Shown here piece by piece: positions 35,596 through 48,900 of a stretch of 64,000 nucleotides of DNA. Under the pieces are notes generated by a model. That model saw only the letters and a list, made by a program, of their open reading frames with translations. It had not been told where the DNA came from and did not search any database. Source of the stretch: Brassica napus (lineage: Eukaryota; Streptophyta; Magnoliopsida; Brassicales; Brassicaceae); NCBI RefSeq assembly GCF_020379485.1, contig NC_063436.1, positions 20,768,423-20,832,422 of the forward strand, in the 5' to 3' direction. The stretch's first letter is position 1, and every line of letters starts with the position of its first letter. A program made the translations under genes and the position numbers.

Positions 35596-37168
35596 ATGGA
35601 CTATATGAATGGACCAGGGAGACACCATCTTTTCGTACCAGGACCAGTGAACATACCGGAACAGGTGATCCGGGCGATGAACAGAAACAACGAGGATTAC
35701 CGTTCACCAGCCATCCCGGCGCTTACAAAAACGTTGCTGGAGGACGTGAAGAAGATATTCAAGACAACATCTGGGACACCGTTTATGTTTCCGACCACTG
35801 GTACTGGTGCTTGGGAGAGTGCCTTGACCAACACGCTATCTCCTGGAGACAGGATCGTCTCGTTTCTGATAGGGCAATTCAGTTTGCTGTGGATTGACCA
35901 GCAGAAGAGGCTAAATTTTAACGTTGATGTGGTGGAGAGTGATTGGGGACAAGGTGCTAATCTCCAAGTCTTGGCCTCAAAGCTCTCAGAGGACCAAAAT
36001 CAATCCATCAAAGCCATTTGCATTGTCCACAACGAGACCGCGACTGGAGTCACTAATGACATCTCTGCTGTCCGAACCCTCCTCGGTAAATATTTAATCA
36101 CAAACAATCTCTTTTGTCTTCATAATTTTCTCTGTTATTATTATTTTTTCTTTTTCTTTTCATTTAAATTAATATATAATTTATTTAGGATCCGATTACA
36201 AACCGACTCGTACAAAATATATTAATTTCACTTAACACACATACATACTCGTCTTAACACAGATCACTACAAGCACCCGGCTTTGCTGCTTGTGGACGGT
36301 GTCTCGTCCATATGTGCGCTTGATTTTCGAATGGATGAGTGGGGAGTGGATGTGGCCTTGACCGGATCTCAGAAGGCTTTATCTCTTCCAACAGGACTTG
36401 GTATTGTGTGCGCCAGTCCAAAAGCTTTGGAAGCTACCAAAACCTCAAAATCCCTCAAAGTCTTCTTTGATTGGAATGACTACCTCAAGTTTTACAAGCT
36501 CGGTACATATTGGCCATACACACCTTCCATTCAACTCCTTTACGGTCTTAGAGCTGCTCTTGATCTTATCTTTGAAGAAGGACTTGATAATGTCATCGCC
36601 CGTCATGCCCGTTTGGGAAAGGCCACAAGGTAATATAAGTCTTTTAATAGCTAGAATTCTAAAAACATCAACTAGAGTTTTTTTTTTCTTTTTTAAACTA
36701 GAGTTTCTTTGTTAATAACTTAATATGATCTTTGTATATATGTAGGCTCGCGGTGGAAGCGTGGGGGCTGAAAAACTGTACACAGAAGGAGGAGTGGATA
36801 AGTAACACAGTGACAGCGGTCATGGTGCCGCCAAATATAGACAGTACTGAGATTGTGAAAAGGGCGTGGAAGAGGTACAACCTTAGTCTTGGTCTTGGTC
36901 TCAACAAAGTGGCTGGCAAGGTTTTCAGAATTGGGCACCTTGGACATCTTAATGAGGTACGTTTGTCTGTATTGTCTAATCCATTTTTTGATTAATCAAA
37001 CTCTAATCGAAGTACAAAATTTATACGCAGTTGCAACTTCTTGGGTGTTTGGCTGGAGTGGAGATGATACTCAAGGATGTTGGCTACCCAGTTGTATTGG
37101 GAAGTGGAGTTGCCGCTGCTTCTACTTATCTTCAGCACCAGATCCCTCTCATTCCTTCCCGGATCTAA
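35596..37168 (+). CDS. AGT1: Peroxisomal serine/alanine:glyoxylate aminotransferase
   Basis: Four exons (35596-36085, 36263-36629, 36746-36956, 37031-37168) encode 401 residues, the normal family length. This is a class V PLP-dependent aminotransferase. The N-terminus MDYMNGPGRHHLFVPGPVN is characteristic. The substrate-binding NEDYRSPA, cofactor-contacting TTGTGAWE, VDGVSS and the PLP-lysine motif TGSQKALSLPTGLG are all present. The C-terminus SRI is a peroxisomal targeting signal type 1. In photorespiration it transfers the amino group of serine (or alanine) to glyoxylate, giving glycine, in leaf peroxisomes. Positional match is Arabidopsis At2g13360. It converges with the C2-domain gene downstream. 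Confidence 0.95.
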
Positions 37169-38106
37169 TCCATATCCCTATTTCTCCATCTTTCTCTCCA
37201 CCCCCTTTCAATGTATAACAAAACTATTTGTTTTCTCTTTTCTCAGTTTCTTTATTTACTAAAACAATATCTATTTTATGTGCAATTATTCACAAAAAAA
37301 ACTTATCAAACACAAGGTCAGATTTATTTTTATTTATTATCAATAATACCAATAAAACAAAAGCACATTTCTGAAAACTAACTTACATGGAATATTATAA
37401 AACACTGTATTTTTAATCTTTCTATCAATACATTAATCCATTTTAAATCAATACATTGCCTTATGAAATAATTTAAATCAGAATAATAATAATAATAATT
37501 TAAATCAGGCCTACTTAATCTTACTAACTAAATTCTATCGATACAATCCAACCAATCATCCACTTTGTTAGAAAACTAGAGTTTTGAATTTTGTTCATCG
37601 GCTAGGGTCTTATGTTGATAACAAGAGTATAAGTAAAGAACATAAGAATAAAGAAATGTGTCTTATTCCATGAGTAGTGAGCCTGAGTACAATAGTTTAA
37701 AAACAAAGTATAATTTAGAGAATAATTAAAGTTTGGAGAACAAATATATCTAGCATTTATCATAATCGGTATCATCACAATATTATTCATAGCAATGTTT
37801 TCCTTTTTCTTTGTTAGAAAAAATGAAACAAAGGAAAATAAACATGATCAGTACAGGTATCCTAGTTATTTTTTAAAAAAGTGAATCATAAAATTTGGTA
37901 ACTTTGAAATTCCTGCATAAACAGATATATGATCAATGGTTAGAAAGAATTAATCCAACTCAACTAAATTAAATAAGAAAATGTACCTTCGTCCCTGTCA
38001 TCCTATTACAGATTTGATTATTAAGTTGCAAAATCGATAAGCTTGAGATATAGACACAGGGAGCGAAACATTATTCAGAGGAATATGGATTGGAAATTTT
38101 CATTTC
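37169..38106. other. Intergenic between convergent AGT1 and C2 genes
   Basis: Holds both 3' UTRs and AT-rich DNA. No further gene seen. Confidence 0.5.
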
Positions 38107-39321
38107 TTATTTTTTATTCTTCTTGGATGCTTTTTGTCCACTAGAACCACCACAAACAATAGAACACTCGATGCCACAAATGTTACCAAAACATGAAAAC
38201 AATCCGTTATCTCCTCCTTTCTTTTTCGTCCCACCTTGCTTTTGAGGAGGAGCTACAATCATCTGTTGATTCCGCGGGACGGCTTCGTTGGGCTTGTAAC
38301 TTGATTTAGGGTTGAAGTTAGAACTTGTTTTGTAGTCAGAACTTGGTTGATAACTCGAACCAACGTCTAAAACAACCGGTAAATTTGCTTGCCACCTTTC
38401 TAGCTTAGAACGAAGCCCCTCAACGCTCCGTGCGCCAACACTTATCACAGTACTCTCTGCGTCTCTCCCTGTCAACGCCTTCTCCTTTGCAATTTGAGCG
38501 GCAACCACTGACGCTGAAGGACCCAAATCAGACTCTGTGATCACAACCGGTCTCGACCTCATTGGTGTTCCATATTCAATATTCTTCCTTTTGGGAGTAG
38601 TATATGCATTCTTGTTCTTTGGTCTCATTGGTGTCCCATACACGTTATGCTTGGTTTGCTTCAACATGGCATTTGGCGTTTTCTTTTGTGGTTTATACAC
38701 AACCATTTGAGAATCAGATGAGAAGTCATCTTTCTCAAAACCTGAGTTTGTAGTAGAACTCACACGGGTTTGTTGTTGTGCCACCTTCTTCCTTGGTGAT
38801 TCCACCATTGAGCTTGTATCACTTTTGGACCGTCGAAGACCGACCGGTTTTGAAGATATTATTTTTTTCTTGTGAAACATCAAATCTTCTTCAAACAAAA
38901 GAGGCATGCTTTGGCCCGAGTTATCGATGAGCCCCACGGCGATGTTTAAGAGGCCGTGAGGGCGTCCCGACGCTCGAAGAACCTCGAGGGTAACGAATCT
39001 CATCGCGGAAGAAGGGTCCACAAGATCGCTGATCAGCGTTTGTACCGTTCCAACGTGAATATCTTTGAACCAATGCAATGCGTAGATTTCTATAACAACT
39101 ATTGACGTACCATCGTAGAGTGCTTCCTCGTCTAGACGAAACACAAACTTGTCGTTCCATGTAGGGCTTGTTCCGCCCGTATTGTCTACCCGAGTCGTTA
39201 GTTTACACTCCGGGTCAATCCAGGCTATTGCATATGTTTTCATGCACCGTGCCACTGGTGCCAGTTCTTGGGCAGAAATAACATTCAGCTCCAGAATTTG
39301 ACAAGGTGCAAGAAAAGACAT
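38107..39321 (-). CDS. C2-domain (Ca2+/lipid-binding) protein, SRC2-like
   Basis: An intronless frame of 404 residues starts MSFLAPCQILELNVISAQELAP. Residues about 8-125 form a C2 domain (AIAWIDPECKLTTRVDNTGG, SPTWNDKFVFRLDEE, IVVIEIYALHWFKDIHVG); this SRC2/BAP-like version lacks some acidic Ca2+ ligands, so calcium dependence is uncertain. The middle is basic and repetitive, with GTPMR repeated (YGTPMRPKNK, YGTPMRSRP). The C-terminus has a Cys/Gly-rich CFGNICGIECSIVCGG, possibly lipid-modified or membrane-facing, and a lysine-rich end. Likely a membrane-associated adaptor in stress signalling (family inference). Positional match is Arabidopsis At2g13350. Confidence 0.85.
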   Translation of the reverse strand: MSFLAPCQILELNVISAQELAPVARCMKTYAIAWIDPECKLTTRVDNTGGTSPTWNDKFVFRLDEEALYDGTSIVVIEIYALHWFKDIHVGTVQTLISDLVDPSSAMRFVTLEVLRASGRPHGLLNIAVGLIDNSGQSMPLLFEEDLMFHKKKIISSKPVGLRRSKSDTSSMVESPRKKVAQQQTRVSSTTNSGFEKDDFSSDSQMVVYKPQKKTPNAMLKQTKHNVYGTPMRPKNKNAYTTPKRKNIEYGTPMRSRPVVITESDLGPSASVVAAQIAKEKALTGRDAESTVISVGARSVEGLRSKLERWQANLPVVLDVGSSYQPSSDYKTSSNFNPKSSYKPNEAVPRNQQMIVAPPQKQGGTKKKGGDNGLFSCFGNICGIECSIVCGGSSGQKASKKNKK

Positions 39322-40386
39322 TTTTTGCTTGACAGAACTGTTTCTATAAAATTTGTTCTTTGGGTGGCGACGAAGATAGATCCGTCGTCGTCCTTGGAAG
39401 GAACGACGAGGGCGAACAATGCATGAAGGTGAAAATGAAAAAGTAAATTGAAAACACTAAAAATATTAATTAACAAAAAAGTTCTTCTTTAAAAGATTAA
39501 ATTCTTGTTTTCGTTTTGGTTATTTTGGAAAACCGAACCAATTGCATCACCTTCCGTTGACTACTATTTTCTTTCGTTAATCATCTTTTATATTTTAGAT
39601 CTTTCTTTCTTTAATTTTAGGTTATTTCTGTTATTTTTTTTTGTTATTTCTGACTAATTACAAATTTCTAGATCTCTGGTACTTTTAAGAATAAAGATCG
39701 ATGTAAATCTAGAAAAATAGAACCACTTGTTCTCTCTCTTTTGTTCTTAGAATTTATATAAATCGAGTTAAATAAATGGAAAGGAAATTTCTTCACATTT
39801 TTGGATGAAATTTTAAACTTATTTTTTCTTGAAAAAACTCCAACGATCACTATTAAACTCTGCACTAACTTGAGAATCTACTCCATTTTTTATTATTTTT
39901 TTAGCCGAAGGACTGGTTACAGTTAAAATATACTTTCTCTTGGAGTTGCAATATTTCCCATCTTCATTGGCAATGGCTGGGAGAAACCATTTATCCTTCC
40001 TTCACCAATAAGGCTGACTAGCCTCTTGGCCATAAGGCTAAGGCTGGCCAGCATCTGTCCATAAGGCAGGGCAGCACTCTCCTCGGCCTTGTCTTCCTCG
40101 GCTTTATCATCCGCAGTGTCTAATGCCACGCTTTGTCAACGTGGTAACGCTGGGGCTAAATGCCAGTGGCCAAATGCTAAATCAGAACGGCTAGTCGTAA
40201 CGCTGAGTCAACATTCAATACATACAAAATGATCTATCATTCCTTTTGGAAACTGAAAGTTAAATCAAACGTAAACCGGACCAAAGCTAGATTCGTACAA
40301 AAACCGGATTTAAACCGGAAGATGGATTTTATGTGCCAATTTGTTAATGGACCGGAGCACTGGGCTGGACCTGAATGATAAGTAAC
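39322..40386. other. Intergenic; C2-gene promoter and an unassigned open frame
   Basis: The left part should be the promoter of the minus-strand C2 gene. At 40129-39923 (minus) is a 68-codon frame without an ATG, containing DKAEEDKAEES and LIGEGRINGFSQPLPMKMG. It is GC-richer than its surroundings and may be a gene fragment, but I do not recognise it. Confidence 0.35.
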
Positions 40387-43300
40387 TTATATGGGATCAC
40401 TCTTTAACCATATGGATTGTTCACTATCTTCTACCAACTGTGGATTGGATCCCGCCAAGGCATGCTCCAAAATTTTGCCTCTCTTCAAGTCTTGACTTCT
40501 TCTTCGGTTTGATTCAAGTGTTATAAGAAGAGCTGTTATGTCAGCAGGACTGACTCCGCCCACTCTGCTTGCCTGCCCGATCGTCTGCGGTCTCACCTGA
40601 AAATTTTATAATGATTCATGACATCAGACTCGATAAGCTCTAAAACAAAAGCAATTATCCGTCTACTCATATGTCCTTAAATACACACACCTTTGATAGT
40701 TTCTCACGCCCTTCATGGGATAGAGTTGTCATCGAAAAGTAATCCAAATCCTCTGGAAGTCGTCTATGTTCTTGCTGGGCCATCTATTTAAGGATATTAT
40801 TTTTCTCAATTCATGTTCAAATATCCAAGCAGGTGAGGAGAGCATTTAATGGACAAAACAATACCTGCTGCAGTTGGTTTTGCTGGCGCAGAATGAAGCC
40901 TTCGTATTTTATATCGATCTCTACACACTCTTTCTCCATTCTAGACAGTGTCTCATTTCCAAAACCATGCTTTTCAAGTATGCTGTAGTGGACATGGGGT
41001 TTCTTCAGTAGACTCTCTAGTGTCGCTGATTCTTTTACTGGCTGAGAAGACACCTCAGTAACTTCAGCAGCCAATTCACCCCCTCCTCCTGTGAGCAAAA
41101 TACATCATCATAATCTTTGAAGACGCCAACACAATTTCCCAGATCTTAATACGTTTGCTTTGAGAGACAGTGAGCTCCATGTGTAACAGTGATCAGTCAA
41201 AAATAAAAAATAAACTTGAGTTATTGAAGAAAACCTGAGATCTTGACAGTTTTTAGTCTCGTCTTCTCTTCTGAAATCCTTGATTGCTTCTCTTGGTATA
41301 ACTTCCAACGTCTATCATCTATCAATCCAAGTTCACGCCCCAGAGGCGTCAGTCGACTATCCGCGTTATCAAATCGAAGAAGAAGCCTATGTTCTGAACG
41401 GCTGTCAAATGAGAAGAGAACATATTTTATCAAACAAACATAACTTTTGATCAAGAGCTTTAGAAGTTAAACAAGTCAATGGCCATAGAGCGGCTCAAGA
41501 AAACTTCAAGTCTTTTATTAGTTTAAATGAAACTATATACAACAAGTGATTGCCAGATCGGTTATCTCTACCCAACGGTCCCAACCCATAATTCAGAAAC
41601 TAGTGTGAATTATTCATCTTGAATTTATGAATGGAGGAGAACTAGGATAGTGAACAACAAGAAAATTAAATGTAACTTGCCTTGTTAGCATGCGGTATGG
41701 CTCTCTGAGATCCTTTGTGACTAAATCATCAATCAAAGTACCTATATAACTGCTTTCCCTCTCAAGAACAACGTGCTTCTTACCATCAGAATGTCTGGCA
41801 GCATTGATTCCAGATATTATACCCTATATTTCAATAAATAACAGACATTGGTTCAATGATTCATAACAGCGGTTTTCATCATTAAGGAAATTAAAGTGTG
41901 CTACAGATCAGTCACCTGTGCGGCAGCTTCTTCGTAACCAGTTGTGCCGTTGATCTGACCAGAGAAGAAAAGACCTTCAATTTTCTTTGTCATAAGTGAC
42001 CTTGAACACTGATGAGCTGGCAAATAATCATACTCAACAGCATAGGCAGGCCTTAGCATGGCGCAATTTTCGAGTCCTGGCAAGCTTCTTAGAAGTGGCA
42101 GCTGGAGATTCTCCGGCAGACCAGTTGAAAATCCCTATGGAAAATTCACAATTCGATAAGAATGATAGTGATTTCAGAGTACATTGCATTCTAATAAATC
42201 ACTCATAAAAAGATATTTTAGCCTTGAAGACTTAAAATATCAATGCACAGATTAGCCACTGAGTACTTAGCAAACAAGCTAATAAGATATCTGCTCGAGT
42301 CTTAAACTTAGCTTATAGACCCTCACATTAAACTTCAGGTTTGCTCTAACTATCACTAAAGAACATTCCTGAACAAAGCATATGTTTTAGATATTAACAG
42401 ACACCCAAGCTAGATTCCTTTTCTCATCCATTGGTTTCACACTTATTACCTACCAGAGATGATTAACAGTTAGAGAAATCATAACTAAGGCATGCATCAA
42501 CCTGCACATAGATCTCTGGAACATCTCGGCCCTCTGGTTCCAGGAATATTTGATGCGACTCTTTGTCTTTAAACCTAACAATCTGAAACCAAATAAGATA
42601 TAAAGAGTATAAATTTTACTTAATCAGAAAGTAGTTTATGAGAAAGATGGTTCAACATTTTATGTACCGACTGCAGAAAACAGTGAGTGCAAAATTTTAA
42701 AATGATTACTGTTTTGTTACTCCTACAGAGCCTAACCTCAACCCGTTTTTCTTCCTATTCCTTTTGGAGATCTTCTTGATTCTATCACAAAATTTCAAGA
42801 GCCCCATTGATCTCTTCCATCCCTTACTACTACTACTACACATGCTTCCAATAGGCTTTCACTAATATGTATCATTATTAATGACTTATCAGCATACGTG
42901 TGCATGTTGGAGACGGAAATAGTCTTAAAATCACATTGTCTAGCAAATTCGGGTTTCACTAGTCCTTCTCACAATGTGATTTCACTCATAAACATTGACA
43001 AGTATATCAAGAACAATCAGCTCAATAACATGAAAGTTAGATGAACCATGGCTGATGTAACTTCCTCTCGGTCCACGAAAGAGATAATAACACAAAGAAA
43101 AAGAGGTACAGCATATGCACAGAAAAGAATATACCTTGTCTTCAATGGAAGGGCAGTACCTAGGACCCTTTGCTTCAACCCATCCACCATATGTTGGGGT
43201 CTCATGCAAATTGTCCCTGATCAACTGGTGTGTAAACTCTGTCGTGCGGGTCAAGTAGCAGCACATTTGCTCTCTCTCAATATGAAAATCTGGGTCGAAA

Positions 43301-44915
43301 CTAAACCAGCTGACCTGGGAAAAGGAACATTAATGTTCAGCATCTTCAAATACAAAAGGTTCATGAATCACCTTGGTTAGATACCAGAGAAAAATATGAA
43401 ATATTGTTCCATTGATGAGAAATATATTTATAAAGTGTACGAAAACTTAAGCTTGCTGCTGCCTAAGTGGCTACTCATTAAATGAATCGCTTTAGCCCAT
43501 GTAACAATACAATAATGATCCTGAATAGGCTATTTATTTAAAGTGCATAGAGTAATACCTCTTCGTCTCCATGTTGAGCCTCCAAGAGAGAAAAATCAAT
43601 GGTCCGGCGATCCACACGAGCTGGCGTACCGGTCTTTAAGCGATCTGTTTCAAACCCAAGCTGCTGCAAGTTCTCTGTCAAGCCTTGTGAAGCAGACTCG
43701 CCAGCTCTTCCAGCTGGCATAGACTTTCTACCAACCCAAATCTTCCCACTCATAAAGGTTCCAGTGGTGAGAATCACAGAAGGCGCATAAAAGTTCATCC
43801 CGAAAAATGTCGCAACCCCTTCCACGTTGTCATTCTTCCCAACAAGGATATCTGTTACCATCGCCTCTCTAATAGAGAGATTCTCAGTGCTGCCATACCA
43901 ATAACAAAAAATTGCAGCTATTACAAAACATATAATTCCAAGATTATTAATTCAAAATAGCTTGTAAGTAGTAAATTCAGTATTTTACATATGCAACAAA
44001 AAAATATATAGAGATGTAAGCAAGACGTATAGTAACTAAGCCGACCTTTCTACAATCTTTTTCATCTCCATGGCATATTCTCTTTTGTCAGTCTGAGCAC
44101 GTAAGGATCTAACAGCAGGTCCTCTTGAGACATTTAGGATGCGCTTCTGTAAATAGCATCTGCACACCATTAAACCGTTCAGTAACAACAGTAACAAAGG
44201 AAGTAACAATGTTTACTTACACCTAACCTATAAGTTAACAAAGCATTATTTACACTGAAAACTACATATAACAACAGAGCTAGTAGATCTATAAACACTC
44301 AATCTAATCTCCATTTCCTCAATTTGTTTTGAAGAGAAGAATCATCAGCTGAGCTGGCGAAAACGTACCGATCAGCGACTTTGCCAATATCACCACCAAG
44401 TGCATCAACTTCATGAACTAATTGTGATTTAGCTGGTCCGCCGACGGCTGGATTGCAAGGCTTTTCACGAAACAAGTATAGTTAGTTATCGGGATTACTG
44501 TTGTAAACAAGTATGTACATAGACAAACCTGCCAAGCTATGCGATCGAGGTTTAAGGTGAGGAGGAGAGTGCTAGCTCCCAATCGAGCGGAGGCTAAAGC
44601 GGCTTCGCATCCGGCGTGTCCCGCTCCAACCACGATAACGTCGTAGTTCGAACCACCTAAAGAGATTGATTACTCGTTTTAAGCAAAAAGAATTAAATTA
44701 AAAGTCGGGATGAGAGGTTTGGTGGTTGGGGAACCTGGTGATGAGCTGAAGCTTGTGGCGTGAGGACGGTTAAGGGAGAGTGTGCGAGGGCGGAGGCGTA
44801 GACGAGGAGAGTGGAGAGGGAATGAGATGGAGGAGAAGAGAAGAGATGGGACAGTGGAAGAGAAGCTTCGGAGATGACGGAGACCTAAAGAGGTGGAGGC
44901 GGTGGTGGCTCTCAT
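40387..44915 (-). CDS. Organellar tRNA-modifying FAD protein MnmG/GidA (MTO1 homologue)
   Basis: Thirteen exons in phase give 720 residues: 44915-44735, 44656-44529, 44460-44369, 44159-44046, 43889-43559, 43314-43135, 42582-42502, 42134-41916, 41823-41681, 41401-41235, 41088-40865, 40783-40691 and 40596-40387. Residues 1-60 are Ser/Arg-rich, a transit peptide for chloroplast or mitochondrion. The FAD-binding Rossmann motif [16 protein letters not shown] follows, then the family signatures [21 protein letters not shown] and [14 protein letters not shown], and YCPSIEDK. The C-terminal helical part contains RAYRM-like [16 protein letters not shown] and [15 protein letters not shown]. With MnmE it makes the carboxymethylaminomethyl modification of wobble uridine in tRNA. 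Positional match is At2g13440. One intron (41680-41402) has a GC rather than GT donor. Confidence 0.93.
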
Positions 44916-45941
44916 CTCTAAACAGAAGCGGAAGTTGTGAGTGGTCGACGCAGCAATGTAATCGGGATAGAAGATGATTTGAGTTATTGAATTAGCGAAG
45001 GCCAGGAGACCAAGCAAAGAGGTCCTCTCTTCCCAACTAATTTACAATTTTGTCGATGGTTTTTTTGTATACTTTTGTTGGAGATTTCATATAGCAAATA
45101 CTCTAATTTGGAAAACATTTCATATAGTTGTGGTCTTCATTAGTTACTCTTAATCTGGGGTTTTGGTTTGGTTTGGTTTGGTTTCGAAGTAAATTTGTAA
45201 TGTTGGTTTTAATAGTAGAATTAAATGGTATAAGAGACGGATCATCCGGAATAGATTCGGTTTGTTGTAGTTAAAAATACAACATGTTAGATTAGGCAGC
45301 ATATGATCTTTCTAAATGTTTATTTTGGAGTTGTATGTGGGATTTAAATATAGGTGAAGTTAAAATTTTGTATTCACAATTTAGATGATGAAAATTGAAA
45401 TTGAGGGAGAGAAGAAAAACACAGTAGAAAAAGTCTGTTATGCTAAAAATGTCTAAACTTTGTTGGCTCTTTTCTTTTTTAATGCAGAACGTTTAAAACT
45501 TTTCGGTTCTGCTCATGTACCGACGGTACACTACCGTCGTCCTTCTATCCATATCCGGTTTGATCCTCTTTATCCTCCTCCTATCACCCACCAATTCTTT
45601 TTCCTTATCTTCCACCTCAAAATTTGGATTTAAGACCCTCCTTATAAAGTTTACAAATCTCCTTCCGAACAACCTTAGCTAATAGCTTCTGCTACTTTAA
45701 ACAGTGACAGACCATAGAAAATCGGAACAGACTCCTTGTACCCTTACAGTTATCCTAAAATCAAGTTTAATTAATAAAGGTGGGTTTGAGGAAACAAACA
45801 ACATTACACTCAGAAACGAGCTAACTCTCTTCTTGGCTTTCCCATACTAGGAATCTCAACGGCTTCCTAATGAAACTTGAATGTCAAAAATCTCATAGGA
45901 AGAACAAAATACATAGGTTTCAGATGAAATGGTGAGGAGGA
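44916..45941. other. Intergenic: MnmG promoter and CBP80 3' flank
   Basis: No coding exon seen. A short inverted repeat, GACGGTACACTACCGTC (7-bp arms, 3-base loop), lies near 45524-45540. The right part holds the CBP80 3' UTR. Confidence 0.5.
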
Positions 45942-48900
45942 TTATTGTAAAGGGATTTGGAGTGCAGAGAATATGGCTTGAAGGAAGAGAGGATGCACAT
46001 CCTCTCCAGAGAACACCTCCAACTTCAACTTCTCCATGTGAGGCCATATCTACAGGACATTGAACACACAAGTAAGATTCTGTCATTTCATTACAATTTT
46101 ACGCTCTTAACAACATCCAACTCAAATAACTTTTACCTCGTTCGCATATTGTCTTGTAAATGCCGTAAGATATCCAAGTGTCGATAAGCACCACTGTTCT
46201 CTCTCACCGATCTCAGACTTTTTCTTTGGGTTTCCATTTTCACTGTCCACCTCCATCGCAGATGAGTTTTCATCTTCAGATTTTAGATCCTCCATCGATC
46301 TCGCTTTCGCTGGTTCTGGAAGCCGTTCTTTCAGGACTGCAGAGAAACTCTGGAACAGCAGGAGCAGTAGAGCCTATATGCACAAGGAAAAGTCAATAAG
46401 GGAATACAAAAAGAGACAGTACACTAGAAAGTTATTTGAATACCTCAGTTTCAGAGAGAGCTCTGTTAAGAAGAGCCTCTTTTGCCTCTAGGGATTCCCG
46501 TAGAGACACCTCTGCCTCCCCTGTCTTCTCCACCGTTGATTTCAAACGCTTCATCTTCCCTGGATTTTCACCAAGGACTGGCTCACCCTCCACTAGGGAA
46601 AGTTTGCTCTCAGCAGCCTCCAGCTCTGCTCGTGCGTTTGCTGAAGCTTTCTCAGCAACCAAAACATTCTTCGTAATGTTTGATATGTCTTTCCTCAAAT
46701 CAGAGATACGATTATAAGTCTTGTTAAGTGCATTCCCAAGTATCTGCAGAGATAGAAACAAAAAAAAAAAAAATCAGAGTTTATTAAGGAAACACAAACG
46801 AATTGAGTTAGAATGAAACGGACCTCCCATGGCTGATCAGACACATGAAACTGATCAACATTCTCCGGAGAGAAAACCCATCTCACAATTGCCTGATTCG
46901 ATACGAGTCTATAACCCATCATCCTATCCATTGCCACGGCCGTCATTTGTGCATTGTTTTTCCAGTATGCACTCACTTGCGATAATAGCATCACCTGTTT
47001 ATCATTATCAGGACAGAGTTTCCCAAAGACTTGGCCGTACCGCTCTAGGACTGTGACCATATGAGTGAAACTTTTTGATCCGATCTCGAGTAAGGTCTGC
47101 ACGACTACTGTAAGAGTCACTTCAAAACCATGAACTGGATATATCTTTTCTTCAATCCACGACATCATGTCACGTGCAGATTGTTTTTCCTTGACCTTCC
47201 TGTTCAGTTCAGCTGACAACTGATGCTCTTCTGTTTTCTCTTTACCCTCTTCCAAGGAGTACCTGTATGCCGGAGCAGCCTTTGCAGGAAGCAATTCTTC
47301 TAGGGCACTCGCATTCTCGATGCTCTATTTGACACACAGAAAACAAAATAAGTTCTCTAGTGGCCAAAAACTAAAGCCATGTTCAACTCAAAATGAAACA
47401 TAATAGATCAATAAAAATCTCAGAGAGACTGTGTGATGCTAAAGTTTGGCAGCTCTTGATTGCCTCAAATTTTCTAATATATCAGAATATTAAAATCATA
47501 ACAAGTGCGATGTTACCTGCTTAATTTTATCCCAGTAAGACAAGCGTACTTCTCTTTGGAGAACCTCCTGAACAAATACACGCTTAGGGGCCCATTTGGG
47601 AAGGTCCAACACATAAGACCACTCTTCCCATGGCCAGATGAACTGGAAGTTGGATCTGTTAAGCATGAAAATATACTCATTGAATTAGAAGAAAGCATAA
47701 AGTAAAACAGCACCAAGTTCATGTCTATTAAAAATCCATATTTTATGTTTGAAAAACAATCATCAACTTGGCTAAAGAAAAGCTTATAAGCTAGATAATT
47801 TTCTATCATATATGGAAGTGGAACATCCACAAATCAATTCAACGGATAACGTAAGAAAAATGAAAAATGTATACTTACAAGTGGTGAGAAAACCAGAGGA
47901 TAAGGCGAGTCCTAGATTCCATGTCTAGGTCGGAAATTTTCTCAAAGAGTGCCCGAACAGCGCCAGCAACAACAGCAGGAAAGGCACCCGGAAGAGCCTA
48001 AAATGATTGAATATTTAGCATCAGGTAGAAGAAATAAATGACACCAACCATTTAAAAGTCATCGAAAGATCATAGTAGCCCATTGTTGCTTGTTTGCTAC
48101 CTTACAAAGATCCATAATCACGAGTGTATAATAGAGAGTCTTGAACGGTGGCTGTGGTAGCAGCAGTATCTGGAAAAAAAAAACAAATCCAATTGTTAAT
48201 CTAAAAACCACAGCTCTAAGACAAACTTCCCTGGAAAAACCGGAAAAGACTATCATTATGCTTTCATATACATTCTGAATACTTAATAGAGCAAGAGAGA
48301 TTTCAAATTTAAACAAGAACAGAACTTCACCTGAGAAAATAGTGTCTCTGCCATAAGATACTCATACCGAAAGGGCACAGGAAGATTAGCCATGTAGGAA
48401 GCGCACTCCTTCCGGCTAGATTTGCAATGTATAGATCAGTAAAACAAAATCAAAGGTGACCCCAAAACTAAAAGAAACTCAGCACACGCTAAGATGTAGA
48501 ACAAGAAACAACAGATATATGCTAGGCAAATCAGTCGCCCCGCCGTAACACAATTTAAATAGTGTTAAGTTACTATATTGTTCGTAGAGTTAGTCTTGAC
48601 TCTTGAACTTAGCTTAATGCACCTTAGCTAAGGGTAGAATGTAGATATTTACCTAGCACTTGACTATTTTTACACGCCTAACCCAGATCTACACCAAAAC
48701 AAGTATGCATGGACAACAGTCTACTATGCAAGTAAAATATGACAGGGACATAGATAACCAAGAGTTTTGAAAAAAATACATACCATCCATTTAAATAGAG
48801 GAGCACATCCAGTAAATACTCCTCAACGACAAAGCGATCGATAGGTTGTACATCCTGTGAGTAAATAATTCCAGAATTATAAGAGAATACGAACCCATAT

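Noticed and set aside
39923..40129. Open frame with DKAEEDKAEES and LIGEGRINGFSQ
   Set aside because: No ATG, no recognised family and no splice partners; mentioned only as part of the intergenic entry.
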